A program made the position numbers and the translations under genes. 64,000 nt of DNA from Artemia franciscana (lineage: Eukaryota; Arthropoda; Branchiopoda; Anostraca; Artemiidae): contig NC_088872.1 of NCBI RefSeq assembly GCF_032884065.1, positions 6,380,186 to 6,444,185 of the forward strand. The letters run 5' to 3'. The notes beneath the pieces are model-generated. The model was given only the letters and a program-made list of their open reading frames with translations, had not been told where the DNA came from and did not search any database. Each line of letters starts with the position of its first letter. The stretch's first letter is position 1. This document shows positions 13,301 to 27,400 of the stretch, piece after piece.

Positions 13301-16300
13301 AAGTCGAGTGCCATTTGTGCTGTGGCCTTTAGCTCGAGCTGCCGATCTTAAAAGCCTGTGAACAGGACTGTATTTTAGACAAGAGACCCCTGGTGCAGTC
13401 CTTACCCATAATATTACCCATTGTTTCTTATACTTCTCAAATAACTTTTATTTTCCCAGTTTTCACCATTTCCAGTAAAGATGAAAAAAATTCCTGTATG
13501 TGTGGGGAGTCCTCCCCCCTCAAAGGCTAAACTCTTTATGCTAAAGTTTAATTACTGCTCAAGTGAAGCTTTTGCAGTACAAGTGTGTACCCAGCTGGTG
13601 ATCGCAAGCGTTTCTTTTGCCAAATGTCTTTGAAGACATTTGGAATAAAATTCGATTGTTTAAAGCAAGTACAATTGCTCTTTTATTACAGCATTAGTTC
13701 TTGGAGCATAGCCTTAGGTTTAGCAAATAATAATTAATAATTAAAATATTCAAGGGAAATTGCCCCACAAACAGTTTTTTTTCATTGGGATATCTATTTA
13801 AATTTTCAATCTATATTATTTTGCTACGATGGTAGCCCAGGCCAGATATACAAAGAGGGAGCCTTTTTACCTTTTAATTGCCCCCAACTTATTAAAAACA
13901 GCCCTGGAACTCACCTTACTCGTCAGAAAGAGCTTGCTTCAATGTCCAATGACCATTTGATTGACTTGAGTTTACCATTGTGACCTTTGTTTCGGGAGTA
14001 TACGGGAAGGAAAAAAGCACAGAGCGCTTTATTTATGCAGAGCCACCTACACTTTTGATAATGAAATTTAACTACTATAATTAATAAGCTTTTCCCTAAT
14101 GGGGTTATAAATTAGCTGTTAGGAATAGAATAATGCTCGCCCATTCGAACCAAAAAGGAAAATCCTTTAGATCCGAAACTTTCTCCAACGTTGGAATTCA
14201 TTCAAGGCACAATTTCTGGTTCAATTCACTGATGTATTTATTTTTTTTTTTAATCAGTTATGGTTGCAAAATTAGCTACAATCTAGTACATACCGAAATT
14301 CGACTCATTGTAACCAAATATTAGAAGAAAAATGTTAAAAAATGACCTAGTGATACAAATTGCCATTTTCTGCTGATTAAAAATGGTAATTATTAATTTG
14401 AATGATCTTAATAGTAATTGCGAAAACAAGTTTATAGGAATTTTGACAAAGAACCTGAAACTCCTCAACAAATCGCGTGGGATCAAAATTAAAGTGCACT
14501 TTTGCCATAGCCACTGTCGAAAAATTTACACCAAGAAGTCATGTGAATAAAAAAAAAAAAGATTTTTGCATGGTGACCAATGGACTATGTAGTGCAGGTG
14601 CCAATCTCCTGACTCTCTACCTTCAACTGGGAGTGCAATGTGCGGTTGGGAGCGAATCATCCGACTCTTCTCGTGTTTTCCCGCCAGATTCCCCCAGGTA
14701 TCCAATTGAAGCTGGATTGACCCTGGCTGAGCTTACAGAGCTCACCACTGACCCCAGTTCCCGTCTTAATAATCAGCGACACCAGGACTCGAACCCCTGT
14801 CCTTACGGACATAGGATTTGAAGTCTAGCGTGCTAGCCACTCAGCTGAAGTGCTACCAGCACCATCGAAATAAAATACATAAAAACATCTTGCCAATCAG
14901 ATGAATTGGAATCAGATATTGCACCACTAGTAAAGCAGACAAAAACAAAACGAAAAAGAAGCAGTTTGTCTTTATGAAGATTAGTTAAAAGACGAAAGGT
15001 CAACACAGGGACAATACAGGTTAACAAAGAAGCAGTGGCTGGTACTGCCACTGGTACAAAAAAAAATGAAAAAGAAGCAGTTTGCCTTTATGAAGATTAG
15101 TTAAAAGACGAAAGGTCAGCACAGGGACAATACAGGTTAATAAAGAAGCAGTGGCTGATACAATAAATGTCTGTATGATTCATGTTTAAGTTCAGGAGCT
15201 TTGTTCTACAATTGGTCTATTTTGTCTGTTACTTTTTTTTCATACGAGAGACTTGTTACATTTGACAGTGACTAGTTTACTAGAAGTTGCGGCAGTAGGT
15301 ATGCCGCATTTTTCGGTTTTGGAGTTGTCATTGGTTTTTATTCGAAAAAGCTTTGACATACTTTGATTAGAAATAAATACTGTTGCATTTGTATGACGCA
15401 TCACGAAAACGACAATACCTCCGTCTCCTACCATTCATATTTTATGTACTGGCAGATCCCATGCACGATCATGGAATTTGAAATCCTGAAATTAATTAGC
15501 CAAACAGTACCCCATAATAATCAGGCGTGGAAACGATGCCTTCGTTAATACTACTTGCTTAAAGCTTGTGCTTTTAATCCAGTTCACTTTCGAAGCCACC
15601 AAACTAGTCTTCAAACTAGAATAGTATGTTTGTTGTTCACGGGTGTCTCTCGCCCCTTAAACCAAGGTTTATATGTCATAATCTTTTTTTGCAGTTTATG
15701 GGAAAAGCATGGAAGACTCGATTGCAAGTGATACTTCTGGTGACTTCAAGAGATTGCTGGTCGCCCTCTGTCAAGTAAAACCTTCTTTTCACTTATAAAT
15801 GAATAGTGACACTTAATAGTGTCATTTAATAGCGTCATGACACTTAATAGTGTCATGAATAGTGAAAAATACCAATACCAGTAAACATAACCTCGAAGCT
15901 GATTCCTCCTGCTCTGCTTAAAGCCAAAGCTCTATATTTTGCTATGTAATGATATCAGATCGTATTTTCAAATCATGTATCGTGTTTTCAATATAAACTA
16001 AACATGCAACAATTAAGAGGATTTACAAACTTCAGTGGGAGATTACTCCTAATCTAATCTACGAGCCGCGGCATGTTTAATCTCAATCTTTGAAAAAGGA
16101 GTAATCACTCTACAAAATGCAGTGGCATCAGCTTGGGGAGAGGCACCAAAATGCCTGTTTTTGTGCATTTTCATAGGAAGAATTAAAAAATACGATAATT
16201 TTACATTGCCTAGCTGTTAAGAAATACATTTTGTCCCGCCCCCTAAATTTTTGTGAATTGATCACGAAGTGCGTCCATATTTGAAGAGGGAGGGGCTCGG

Positions 16301-19300
16301 ACATGCAGAATAGATGGGTCGGAGTGAGATAACGCTTGAAAATAACACCTTGTCAGTCTGCTTTATTTTTCTATCCGAATTAGTTTTCTTTTATTTTTTT
16401 ATTTTTTATTTTTTATTTTCTATTTTCTTTTATTTTTTATTATTTTTTTATTTTTTTTTATTTTTTTTTTTATTTCTATTTTATTTTATTTTTTTATTCT
16501 TTTATTTTTTATTTTCTCTTTTTCTATCAGAATTATTTTTCTTTTCATTTCTCAGAATTATTCAATATTTTTCTATCAGGTTTCTCGGTTACATATTAGA
16601 TTGCTGGTGTATGAAAAATATAAAATGATTATTCTCGGATCATTGATTTATTTTGCAAGGAATCTCATTTTATAATGCTTTGTTTTAAACTCACCTTAGG
16701 CCTATATAATACATTTTATAAAACTCAAAGGTGAATCTTTTGTTTGGCAATTGTCCAAAAGGGTAAACGATGCGCCTCTTTTCCATGGGACAAAGCAAAA
16801 AAAAAAAAAAAAAAAGATGGAAAGAAGTAAGAATTCTGTAAAATTTTAGGTCTGTAGTAATTATTTGCTTTTTGATTCTTGCGACTTGATGACGGCTATT
16901 ATTTTACAGGGCTCTTAAACTTGAGAAAAAAAAATTACAACACAAAGACTCGTCTAACTTATTTTATATAATAAAATGTGGGGTATCCTGTAAATAATAA
17001 TAAATAAGCTACTAAGCAACATTTGATTCTTAGAGATCCACATTTGTTGATGAAAAAAAATATGATGAAAAAATTATGCAATGGTAATAGGCTGACTTTC
17101 AAGGCAGTACCCAGGATGAGGGGGTTGGAACCAGCCCCCTCGAAATGTTTATCCGAATCGTAAAAACGTAACAAGAATGAATATAAACAAATTTTTCATA
17201 CGTTTTTGAAGTTTCTTGTGTACCTCCCCCTAAAAAATCCTTTTGTAACCCTCCCCGTGATGACGGTATCTTGTTCAGTTTATAGTAATGGACGTTGGGA
17301 ATGTAACTGTGACTATGGTCCAGAGCTTGATTAATTATAACAAATTATTTTTGATAATTTTATTCCCAAACAACGGATAAGGAGTAAATCACAAGGAATT
17401 TATATTGCTGCAAGTGAAAATTGGATTACAATGTAAGCCCGCTTATGTCTTATAAGTATTTTAGATTCTTGATTTTGTTTTTTGCCAATTTAGGCTGAAG
17501 GTAATAAGAAGTAATTAGTTATCATCTTTGATAATAGAGCTGTGGAGCACTCTCTTTATATCTCTAATTAATTCTAATACATTTACAGCCCATTGGGTCT
17601 ATTATGCTTTATTTTCCTTACTCAGATATGTTTTTACGTGACTGTTTCAATTGGATTGATCTAGTCGATTAGGTTGATCACCTAGTCTTTAGACCAACCA
17701 AACCATTTAAAATGTAAATTTCTGGGGGAACTAGGGCAAAAAACTCAGTTAATTTTTTTATTGTTTCGAAATATATTACTTTTTGGCGCATGTGCTCCTC
17801 TTTTTGGATCTTTTCGCGATGATACACGTTAAGTTACAACCCAAAGAGTATTGGTAATTCTTAAGTGGAGATTGACGCTAGTGTAAAAAAAAAATTCCCA
17901 ACGCCATCTACCGTCTGACGAAGTTTGGCATTTTTAAGCGTAATTAATTACCCATGATTTGCCCTCATCAAACCTGGGTCTACTAATAACTAGGCCTAGT
18001 AATATGCACTACGCCTAATTATGTTAACAAGGCAACTAGGCATAACCCTTTGCCATTATGCACAAATAGGCTAGGCCTTATGTATGTCTTTTAAACAGTA
18101 GATTAGCCTACCCTAAACAGCCAAATACCTGATTTTTAAGACATACACAGAGACTTAACCTTTAAGTGATATAAATATACAGATCAGGCCCAAAGAGCAT
18201 GGGAAACTATGAGTTTTCAATCCTATTTGGTCAGACCTTTACCAATTATCCAGTTCGACTTGAATTTTTTTCTACATATTTAAAGACATTTTAATGATTT
18301 TGCCAGCCACTACGCTGTGTCTGGCACTAGTAGTTTTCAAATCCTATCTTTCCAAGTTAAATCGCTGAAGTTTCCACTCTTATGGTTTCTCATGCTCTTT
18401 GTTACAACCCTTGGAAATACACAATAGTTTCTAAGTTTAAGACGTGGATAGAGTTTCAAAATAATGTTGCTTTTTAACATATAATAATAATAATAATAAT
18501 AATTTATTTGTTTCCCGCTTGTTTTGACAATTTAAGCCGAGTAAAAACACTAAGGAAAGAAAAACAAAATAACACAGACAATACAATCAATACAGTCTAA
18601 TCAAAGGGTGGTAAGGACCCAAGCATTGACAGACCTCAGCACCTAATCTAGCATAGAGTTTATTATAAACAAAAATAATATCAGTGGCACAAAACTTTCT
18701 AATAATCTTCTGATTTCTATAAGAACGTGGCAGATACAATAAATATTTGCAATAACGAAAATACAGAACTCTTATACCTTGCGAATCTTGATTATTACAA
18801 AACGGGCGCAAACTGGAAAGAAACAATATAGAGTGGTCGCAATATGTAGAATAAAGTCTGAATAAAGCCTTTCGTGAAAATCTGCCTCGGTTCGGGACAA
18901 TTTTCGCGTACCCAATTTTAAGTTTACTTTTAATATCATTAAGCCCACAAGATCAAAAAGTCGATAGAGATGAACAAATACTAATACCAAGCCACCGAAT
19001 CGAAGAAACGAGCTTAACTGAAAAATAACGACATGTATGCTCCTTTTTTTCCATCGTGACTTATAGGCTGCCAACTGACTTTCCTGTCCCAATTGTTAAC
19101 GTCAATCTTTTGCTTATTCTTTATTGTTGTTGATCTATCATTCCCTAAATAGTTGTGAGACCGGTTTACAAAGAGAAACAGGATAACTGTTTAGAAGAAC
19201 AGAACTGTTCAGGATAACTGAAACAGGAGAAATAGGATACAAAGAGAAACAGGGTAACAGGATAAGAAACATGATAACTGTTTAGGAGAACAGAACTGTT

Positions 19301-22300
19301 CAGTACGTGAAACAGGATACAAAGAGAAACAGGATAACTGTTCTGGAGAACAGAACTGTTCAGGATAACTGAAACAGGATACAAAGAGAAACAGGAAACA
19401 GAATAAGAAACAGGATAACTGTTTAGGAGAACAGAACTGTTTAGGATAACTGAAACAGGAGAACAGGATACAAAGAGAAACAGGATACCAGGATAAGAAA
19501 CAGGATAACTGTTTAGGAGAACAGAACTGTTCAGGATAACTGAAACAGGAGAAATAGGATACAAAGAAAAACAGGAAACAGAATAAGAAACAGGATAACT
19601 GTTTAGGAGAACATAACTGTTTAGGATAACTGAAACAGGAGAACAGGATACAAAGAGAAACAGGATAAGAAACAGGATAACTGTTTAGGAGAACAGAACT
19701 GTTCAGGATAACTGAAACAGGAGAAACAGGATACAAAGAGAAAAAGGAAACAGGATAAGAAACAGGATAACCCGCTAGAAGCTGAGGGTGCTAAACCAAT
19801 TTACAGCTACAAATTTATCTGGTATCATTCGCATGGCAAAAATATACGTTTTAGAGTTTTGTGACACTTGGTGAAAGTATTTGACCTTTTTAAAATTGGA
19901 ACTGCTAATGCAGGGAAAAATATTAGCTTAAGGTTTGTCGGGGTCCTGCTATACCTTCAAAATTCTAAGAAATGAATTTAGTCGACTTCAATCCCGAAGT
20001 GTCCCTATTAAACATTTTATATTATCTATTAAATAAGTAGTAATAGCATGAAATGGTGAGTACAAATTAATTTTCTATCAGACTCTGATGTATTTTTTTT
20101 TTCCAGGGACAAAGAGATGAATATGGTGTTACCGATAACGAAGTAGTTATGAACGACGCACACAGGCTTTACAGTGCAGGTGGGTTGTATGTATATTTTG
20201 AAACAAAAAATTTTAGTCCAGTTAGAGAAAACTCTAGTAAGATTTGACTGACAAACGGATAAGGAGACAGAAAAAGGCTGGGTCTGATTGTTTCAGTAAT
20301 TCAGGCTCGATAATTTAATCACCCGCGGTTTCTTTTCAGCCGTGCTGGATAACAGAGAAAGAAATATAAATAGTAGTGTATTGTTTCAAAAGGCGCTATC
20401 GGTTTTAATGGCATTTTGACTTTTTCTAAAGTCTTACACTGCTGTAAACCAGACAGACGTAGGGTTTTTCAAGTTGAAAATGGCCGTGTTTAATCAATGC
20501 AGGTGTGGTGAGTTATCTGAGGCAACTACAATTTTCATTTACAATTTAATTTCATTTGATTAATTTCATTTAATAAAATGTCATTGCAATTTGCACTTTA
20601 TTGAAAAAAAGGTCGCAAATTATCAGTTTTACCTACATATAGTGATATTTATTCCTTAAAGTTTTGACAATATTTATTTATTAAAGTAAAAAAAAGTTAA
20701 AAAAAAAGTTTCATTTAGCACTTACTTCTTCATCTCAGACTGTTAGTAAAACAATATTCATGTCAAATATTGCGTTCCTCCTTTAGCATGTTCGACGCAA
20801 CCAAAGGGGGCTTTTCATCTGGCCTCTTAGGGAAGCCGTCTTAGTTTTTCTTGGTGTGTGGTGGAAAACATAAATAATATGGTTTTAGCCAATTAAAACT
20901 TTGTGTGTATGTTGGAGGAGGGGGGTAATTCGGATGAACCCTAAGAGGGAACTTCCTACAGCTGTTGTTTAGTCGTGGGATTTGAACAGCTTATATGCGT
21001 TGAAATAAGCTAAATGATCTTGGGTTGGAATTCTACTTAAAGTCAGGATCTATGAAATTGAATGAAGCTTATGCCTAAATTGTCTGAAAGTTTTTTATCA
21101 CATTTTATTTCCGAAATGTAATTTCTTTTTGTGGTTTCAAAATGTACGTTAAATGTGAAGTAATTTGCAAAATTGACGGTTTTATGTGGGAATTTAAAAG
21201 GAAAAATTTATGTTTATCTAATTGTATTTGTTTAAAAAATTTATTGGGGTTTATGTAATCCATAGAAATGCTCTTTACTTTAGTGGAATATAATTTTTTT
21301 TATTCGACATCCAAAAAACTGTTTGAAAGACAAAAAATTAATCGTAATGTCAAAGATCACAATCTCATAGATAATGTCAAGGATAACAATGTCATAAATA
21401 ACCCGTGACGAATCTTCTTATACTTTGATTCTTCTTTATAACAATCAAACAACAATATGTTTGGAATAATCTAATTTAAAAAAATGTTTAGAAAAATTGG
21501 TTGTATCTTGTTGTAAGTTTTTCTTCCTATTTATTTATGTTTTGCTGAGGACGGCCCTTGGACGTTGGTCCGAAATTTACATTCTAATTAGTTTCCCACT
21601 ATCTTGCGAAAAGAAAAAGGCGTGGAGCTTTTCATTATGGTGATTTTATTCCGGGAAAGCCTTTTTGACGGGAAGTAAATCATAAAATTAAAATAAGCTG
21701 TAAATTTTGTGCAAACAAGACTAGTAAAAAAAAAAAAATCAGGCATTTAAAATAAATTCATGTAGAAATAAGTGCCTAAAAAAGGCGGAAATGCCTCTGT
21801 GCTACAAAACTATAGATTATTATTGTACTGTATTACTTAATGAAGAAAACAAAATTATTTTCCGGTGTGCATGTCTATTTTGAAATGAAGAAGATGATTT
21901 ATACAAAAATATTTTGTTTACAACTCTGGTAACATGCGAGCCCTGTTGTCGGAGACATGTGGGTACCTTGACATCACTTAAATTGGGGATAGATCTTGTG
22001 GCATGGGAGTCGAATTCATAACCCTGATCTCCCTGGAATCGTGGAGCAGATCTTCTAAAATCCAACAAAATCCTATCCAGATCTTATAAAAAACAATTAT
22101 TGGGGCTTATGTATTCCATAGAAGTATTCTTTACTTTAGTGGAATAGAAATTTTTTTATTCGTATATTTCCTTAAAGATATGCCCATCAAGAATGATGAA
22201 GGCTATTCTGCTGCTTATCTTTTGACTACTGAACCGTATGGCATGGATTTTTAGGTTGTTTTTTTTTCATGGTTTGAGGCACTATTTGATTTTTTTTTTT

Positions 22301-23724
22301 TTTTTTTTTTAATATCCAAAATTATAAAGAAAAGGTATTATCTATTTAGTATACTCTGTCTGAGTAAAGGGTAATGCGGAGTGTTATGGGTTCAATCAGC
22401 GGTCGCCAAATTGCAAACAAACTACACACGATTGTGCAGTTTTTGACTATTTTAATTGTAAGAAAACGCATATTCAGTTATTCTTTCATGCGCTCTATCG
22501 AACCAAAATGATGATTATAGATTTAACCTGAGTAAAATTTGCAACACAGTTTTTATGTATTATGAAATTGAAAATTTCTCTTTACAAGTAAAAAAAAAAA
22601 ATATGCTGAAAAAGTAAACCACTGGCAATTCAAACTAATCAGATCGGAAACTTCACCCCTGGTCTTATAATTATTATTATTATAAGAAGCGGACTTATAA
22701 ACTGAGTTGAGGCACAGGCAGCAAAGGCCCATTGCCTCTACATCCAATAAATATGGGCTATATTTATAGGCTATACAGGTTATATAGGCAATAAATATAG
22801 GCTATATAGGTTTTCAGTAGTATTCAGAGCGATTCGTACTAGGAACACTCGTTTCTCAAAACAGAGTTTCTCCAACATCTTAAAACTAGGAAGTGGTCAA
22901 TTTGCTTTTTGGTCCGACCATTTGAGGACACGCAGGAGTATTTGCGGATTGTCTTATGCTCAAACCATGTGCCACCTATGATTAGGTGCTCAGCGCGTAT
23001 TGTACAAAAAGCGCCCCGTTGTCATTGATAACTCCTATACCACGTGTGCCCATGGCTTCTGAATAGTACTGACGGTCTGCTTCAACTTTTGCATTAAGGT
23101 CACTCACGACACAGAGAATACAATATCTGGACACATCTTTGGTAATCGCTTGTGGTATTTCATAGAATTTGTCTTTTTCATCTTCGTTGGCTTTATTTGT
23201 GGGAGCATAGCAGGCAATGATGGTCAGTTTGAGATATATCGGACCACCAATAGAGGTTCATTTATAGGGCTCCAGCTCACCATTGCCTTCGACGTGCTAG
23301 GTGACATCAAAGCTCCAATTCTAGCACGGTGTGTTACAGGATTTCCAGTAAAAGTCAAAGTCTATCTGTCGTCAAGTTTCTCTAATCCGCTTCCTGTCCA
23401 TCTAACTTCACTTAGGACATGTATATCCAGACAATATTGTTCCATTTCTTTGAAAATGTGTTGGGTTCTTGAAATCTGGTTCATTGTGTTTACATTTCAA
23501 AATCCTATTTGGTGGTTCTTTTTGCAGTCAGAAATCCACTTTGGGGGCGTTCAGGAGTCATCATCAGGGTGGTTGAAGTATACGAGGCTCTTGTTGATGT
23601 TTCAGTTGCAGTTAGTTTTCCCTATGACTGGTCCCACTAGGTCCAGACAAACCCTCAGCCAAACTCTCCTCCTTTTTCAGGCTTGGGACTGACTACTATG
23701 CACTTATTTGTATGCGTAATAGGC

Positions 23725-23806
<82 letters not shown>

Positions 23807-24409
23807 CAAGACTAATAAATAAAAATATATGGAAATCCTTTTGATAGCATAAATGATTGGATAATTAGTGATGCTACATGTAATTTGATTAAAAAAGAAA
23901 GAAAAGACAAAAATCACCACCTATATAAAAAATTAAGCGTGTTCAGTGTTAAGAACAGAAAAGAACTAGAAAAATAAAGGGGTGAAATCTAAAACAAAAT
24001 GGATTTATAAAATCAAGCTAAGATATATACAAATTCCACAGTATGATGAACACAGCGAAGGCGATATATAATTAGCGTGGAGCCTCTATAAAAAAAACAA
24101 AAGCAATTGGACAAATACAAGAAAATGAATTGAACGTTGAAATTAATTATTCTGTTAGGAAATAATCTCCCAGCAGAACGGGGGAGGGATTGAGATTACT
24201 TCCCAAGACAATAATCAATTTTGTGTTCAATTCACTTTCTTATGTTTGTCCAATTGCTTTTGTGTGTTCATAGTTTTTTCTCGAGATTTTTCTCTGTTTG
24301 TCTTTAGCTCCGCTTGTTGTGTCTGCTTAGGTCCGCTACCGCGAATAAGTTTTATTGGCACATTTGCTAGGCCTAATGAATGAAAAACAAAGTAAAATAA
24401 TAATTAATA

Positions 24410-24465
<56 letters not shown>

Positions 24466-27400
24466 AAAATAATAATATAAATAAATAATAAACAAATAAG
24501 GATGGAAAGCCACCAAAATATACATGTCCTTTTGTCACTTAATTTTTTCTTCTTCATTTTTCATTCACCTAGTAAATAGCCAGTTTGAAATTGAAAGCAT
24601 AGCCGAGTGGAATTCCTGATTCTGACTTGTTTTTAACTTATTCCCATTTTAATATGCTGTGTTCTTGGCTGTTGATATAGTAGGAACATTTGGTTTTAGG
24701 TGAAGGAAAATTGGGCACAGAGGAGTCTGCTTTTATTCAAGTGTTAGCGACCCGAAGTTTTCAACATTTGAAGCAACTTCAGCAGGAATATGTCAAAATT
24801 ACTGGAAGAGAATTGGAAGATGCTGTTGCAAGTGAATTTTCTGGAAACATTGAAAAGGGTCTAACTGCTGTTTGTAAGTTTTTTTCATTAATTTATATGT
24901 TACAAGTACTTTTTGTATGGCTATTAGAAATTACTTTGTAATTTTTTTATTCGCTTCTAAACTTTTATTTATCTCTATAGTCTCCTGCTCATATGGGTTT
25001 CAAATAATGTTTTTTTTTTCAGCTAAATCTAGGTAAATCGGTTTTTCACAGTTAAGTTTTTTTGTGCTCTACATCACCATGAAACAAAAATCAACAAATG
25101 TTTTTTTCTTGGAAAACCTTAGTTGAAATTGAAACTGAGATTGTGATAATAATAGATTAGTACGTAGGTATGTGTGGCACATGCTTAAAACGCACTCGTA
25201 TAATCATGCATCTTTCATTAATTCTAGTTCGTACAATTTAAAAAAAAAAATAAACATAAATAAACATAAAATAACATATAACAGTTATCTTGCCAATAAA
25301 CATATTGGAAACAGAACTAATTGATGAACAAAGACTTTTGCTACGTCTACCATGAATGTCAGAGTTTTTGCAATGCCGTGCAGTATTTTACAATCGGTTG
25401 GTCTGCAGGTAGACATTCTAGAAGATATAATATATCTGAATAATCCCAGAGTGGTATTGGAATGGCAGCCAAAATGAAATTGAAGATAAGGAGGGTGGAA
25501 AAGGAGACTTCCTCGCAACTACCTGACCTGATATGGGACACTATACCACAATTACTAGTAAGGCCTAATGTTCCAATACCTTCGTATGTAATGTTGTATT
25601 TGCAAGATCAGTCAACTTCTTTTTTGTGTGCTGGCTTGGTGCTTGCTTGTAAAGCACGACAATAAGTACTAATAACAGAAAAGTGTGAAGAGATTCCGAA
25701 GAGACTACAATAATCACCGTATTACTCAGGATAAACATCATGTCGCCCCATATTATGCTTATTTACTGAATTTGAAAAAAAAACACATCATGTCGCCCCA
25801 TATTATGCTTATTTACTGAATGGAAAAAAATACTAAACTAAAAACAAATAAAACCACCACCAATACAATTGTCGCTATTGATCTACGTGGGAAAAGAAGC
25901 TATTAGAGTTACTTCAATGAGAACATCAAAGCAACTGAGGAAAAAATATAAAAATTGAAACTAAGATAACTATTCTGTTGCGAAATAATCCTCTTTTTAG
26001 CTAATATTGAAGCAACTCTTTTTTGGTCCAGTATATAATCTTGTCCCTTGGTGATTTTCAATGACATTTATTTCAATGTCATATCAGTGTTGGATATGTT
26101 AGCAGGATAGGTCCGGTAAAGTATATATGTAAATACAACTACAAGGGATATAATCGTGCTTCAATAAAGATTGTCGAAAAGAAACGGTACACGGTTTACA
26201 ATGATGCAGAAATCTATGAAATCTAGACGGACGCTGCATTACACCAACTGAAGCATGCTGGCTACTGTTTAGTTACGATTTCCGAAAACGAGTCATGTCC
26301 AACGTTCAAATGTTCATTTACCTGGACAATACCGAATACAAGATATCCACCAAGCTCAAGAAGATTTGGCTCAGAAGCTGGCCAAATCTGGCTCAGAAGC
26401 TCAAGAAGATAACAAGGCTCAGTGCTGGAAGCGTGTTTTCGACATAACCAGGCGTTGGAAAAAAAAAAAATGTAAACAAACCCGGAAGTTTTACTATTAC
26501 TGGAAATGCCTGAAAACTTAGATGGAATGGGGGAACAAGTACATGGTATTTATCGGAAAAGATAAAAAAAAAATCAGTTGAAAGAGGATTCTATTCTGCA
26601 TGCACGACGAAATAATATATCTAAGTACGTTGCAATTAAACGTGCTTATCGTATTATTGCATCCAAATTAAATAAAATAGTAAACGAAGATCGAAATTTT
26701 AGTTTTCGAATGGAACGATATGGTATGGACGACATTGAGAAATAGGAAGATGGCCAAAACATTGAATTTATAAGTTCTAATGAGTCAGCTGCTACTAGAG
26801 AAAGTATGTTCCGCCTTATACAAGGACAGCAGATTGTGAATTACTTCAACGTGGACAGCATGATTGAAATTGTGAATAATATTTTACGGGCTGCCAATGA
26901 TCCTAATTATGCTGGAATTTTTTTTTATAGATGTACCAGGCGGTGCCGGTAAAGCATTCTTGTATAAAACCTTATATAATTTCTGGTAGGGCGAAAATTT
27001 TACAGTAAAATGTATGGCGTTTGCTAGAATGGCATCAACTCTATTGCCTTTTGGACAAATAACACACAAGACATTTGGGTTGAAAATTCCGCTTTTCTCA
27101 AATTCAATTTCCAGCATAAAACCTGGTTCAAGAAAAATTTTAGAGTTAGCTCAAGTGGAACTTTTCCTAATTGACGAAGCACGGATCTTACCCAAGTATG
27201 GTTTACAAAAAAGAAGTTAGTAAAATAAATGTAAAAAATGTCAATCGCCTCCCAGGAGAGTAAAATCATATAAAAGTTATGATTCTGTAAAGGATAAACA
27301 GGAAGGAAGAATTGAATTTACTTCAGAATTCCTCAATTCAGTTGAGATTGCAGATTGCCGCCTCATGGCTTAAAAATAAGGAAAAATACAATAGTTATGC

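Noticed and set aside
14773..14856. A functional tRNA gene on the minus strand
   Set aside because: The acceptor stem pairs poorly, and the tRNA-like part continues into a SINE body.
16314..16628. 104-codon open frame rich in Phe, Leu and Tyr, resembling a membrane protein
   Set aside because: It comes from a T-rich low-complexity tract inside an annexin intron.
19166..19736. 132- and 175-codon minus-strand open frames
   Set aside because: They are translations of a minisatellite in two frames, with no non-repetitive sequence or splice context.
23150..23692. 180-codon + strand open frame with hydrophobic start
   Set aside because: It is the antisense shadow of the LINE endonuclease fragment, whose motifs read clearly on the minus strand.
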